A stretch of 43,321 nucleotides of DNA from Mycobacterium nebraskense (GTDB lineage Bacteria > Actinomycetota > Actinomycetes > Mycobacteriales > Mycobacteriaceae): assembly GCF_002102255.1 (NCBI RefSeq), contig NZ_LQPH01000112.1, positions 1 to 43,321 of the forward strand, written 5' to 3'. Below are positions 43,272 to 43,321 of this stretch, piece after piece (the first letter of the stretch is position 1; every line of letters begins with the position of its first letter). Below the pieces are notes generated by a model that was not told where the DNA came from, did not search any database, and worked only from the letters and a program-made list of their open reading frames with translations. The position numbers and the translations under genes were made by a program.

Positions 43272-43321
43272 GCAGCGAGTCGGCTGATTGGTGGTCGTCC
43301 GCCGAGGGCGGAGTGGCCTCG

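Overview
The window is chromosomal DNA of a Mycobacterium, most likely a slow grower and possibly of the M. avium complex. The protein sequences and gene order match the M. tuberculosis Rv0996-to-Rv0948c segment read in reverse. The diagnostic blocks are mprA-mprB-pepD-moaB2, accA2/accD2 with fadE12/fadE13, purN-purH-perM, sucC-sucD and uvrD1. Coding sequence is GC-rich, with long spurious open frames opposite most real genes. Species assignment is from memory of these families; no search was run.

Region 1 (1-3401) is accessory and poor in genes. A complete tRNA-Ala(CGC) lies at 3329-3401 on the minus strand. Its 3' 50 bp are repeated directly at 669-718, the usual trace of integration into a tRNA 3' end. 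Between the copies are a membrane protein gene, a broken IS256-family transposase, a small exported-protein gene whose lipobox has lost its cysteine, and the C-terminal end of a serine recombinase. No intact integrase is visible.

Region 2 (3452-8318) holds galU, a MoeA-like gephyrin (the Glp type linked to cell division), a RimJ-type acetyltransferase and the three-TM receptor-like protein of the Rv0996/GlpR/SepX family, all on the minus strand. 5-formyl-THF cyclo-ligase diverges from them. Region 3 (8352-14698) has a CIRCE-controlled zinc-ribbon chaperone (Ruc) with a SAF-domain protein, then mscL, the MprAB envelope-stress operon with the HtrA-type protease PepD and MoaB2, and ribosomal protein L32.

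Region 4 (15008-23414) is a tightly packed six-gene catabolic operon: AtuA-like protein, acyl-CoA dehydrogenase, carboxyltransferase, biotin carboxylase, second acyl-CoA dehydrogenase and enoyl-CoA hydratase. It has the gene set of a methylcrotonyl/geranyl-CoA type pathway and is the best candidate here for an incompletely described pathway. Region 5 (23521-33022) has a DUF1707 protein, an aldo-keto reductase, and a minus-strand run of an Rv0954-type membrane protein, perM, purN, purH, an AAA+ ATPase and a VWA protein.

Region 6 (33209-43321) holds an LLM oxidoreductase behind a consensus KstR operator, a thiolase-like enzyme, a MIRU-like repeat, sucD-sucC, a LytM peptidase with a membrane protein, the UvrD1 helicase, and a regulatory-looking gap before the small AroQ chorismate mutase. 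Several genes belong to families tied to the mycobacterial septum or envelope (GlpR/Glp, MprAB-PepD, PerM, the Rv0954 protein, the LytM peptidase), so the window is rich in cell-envelope and division functions.
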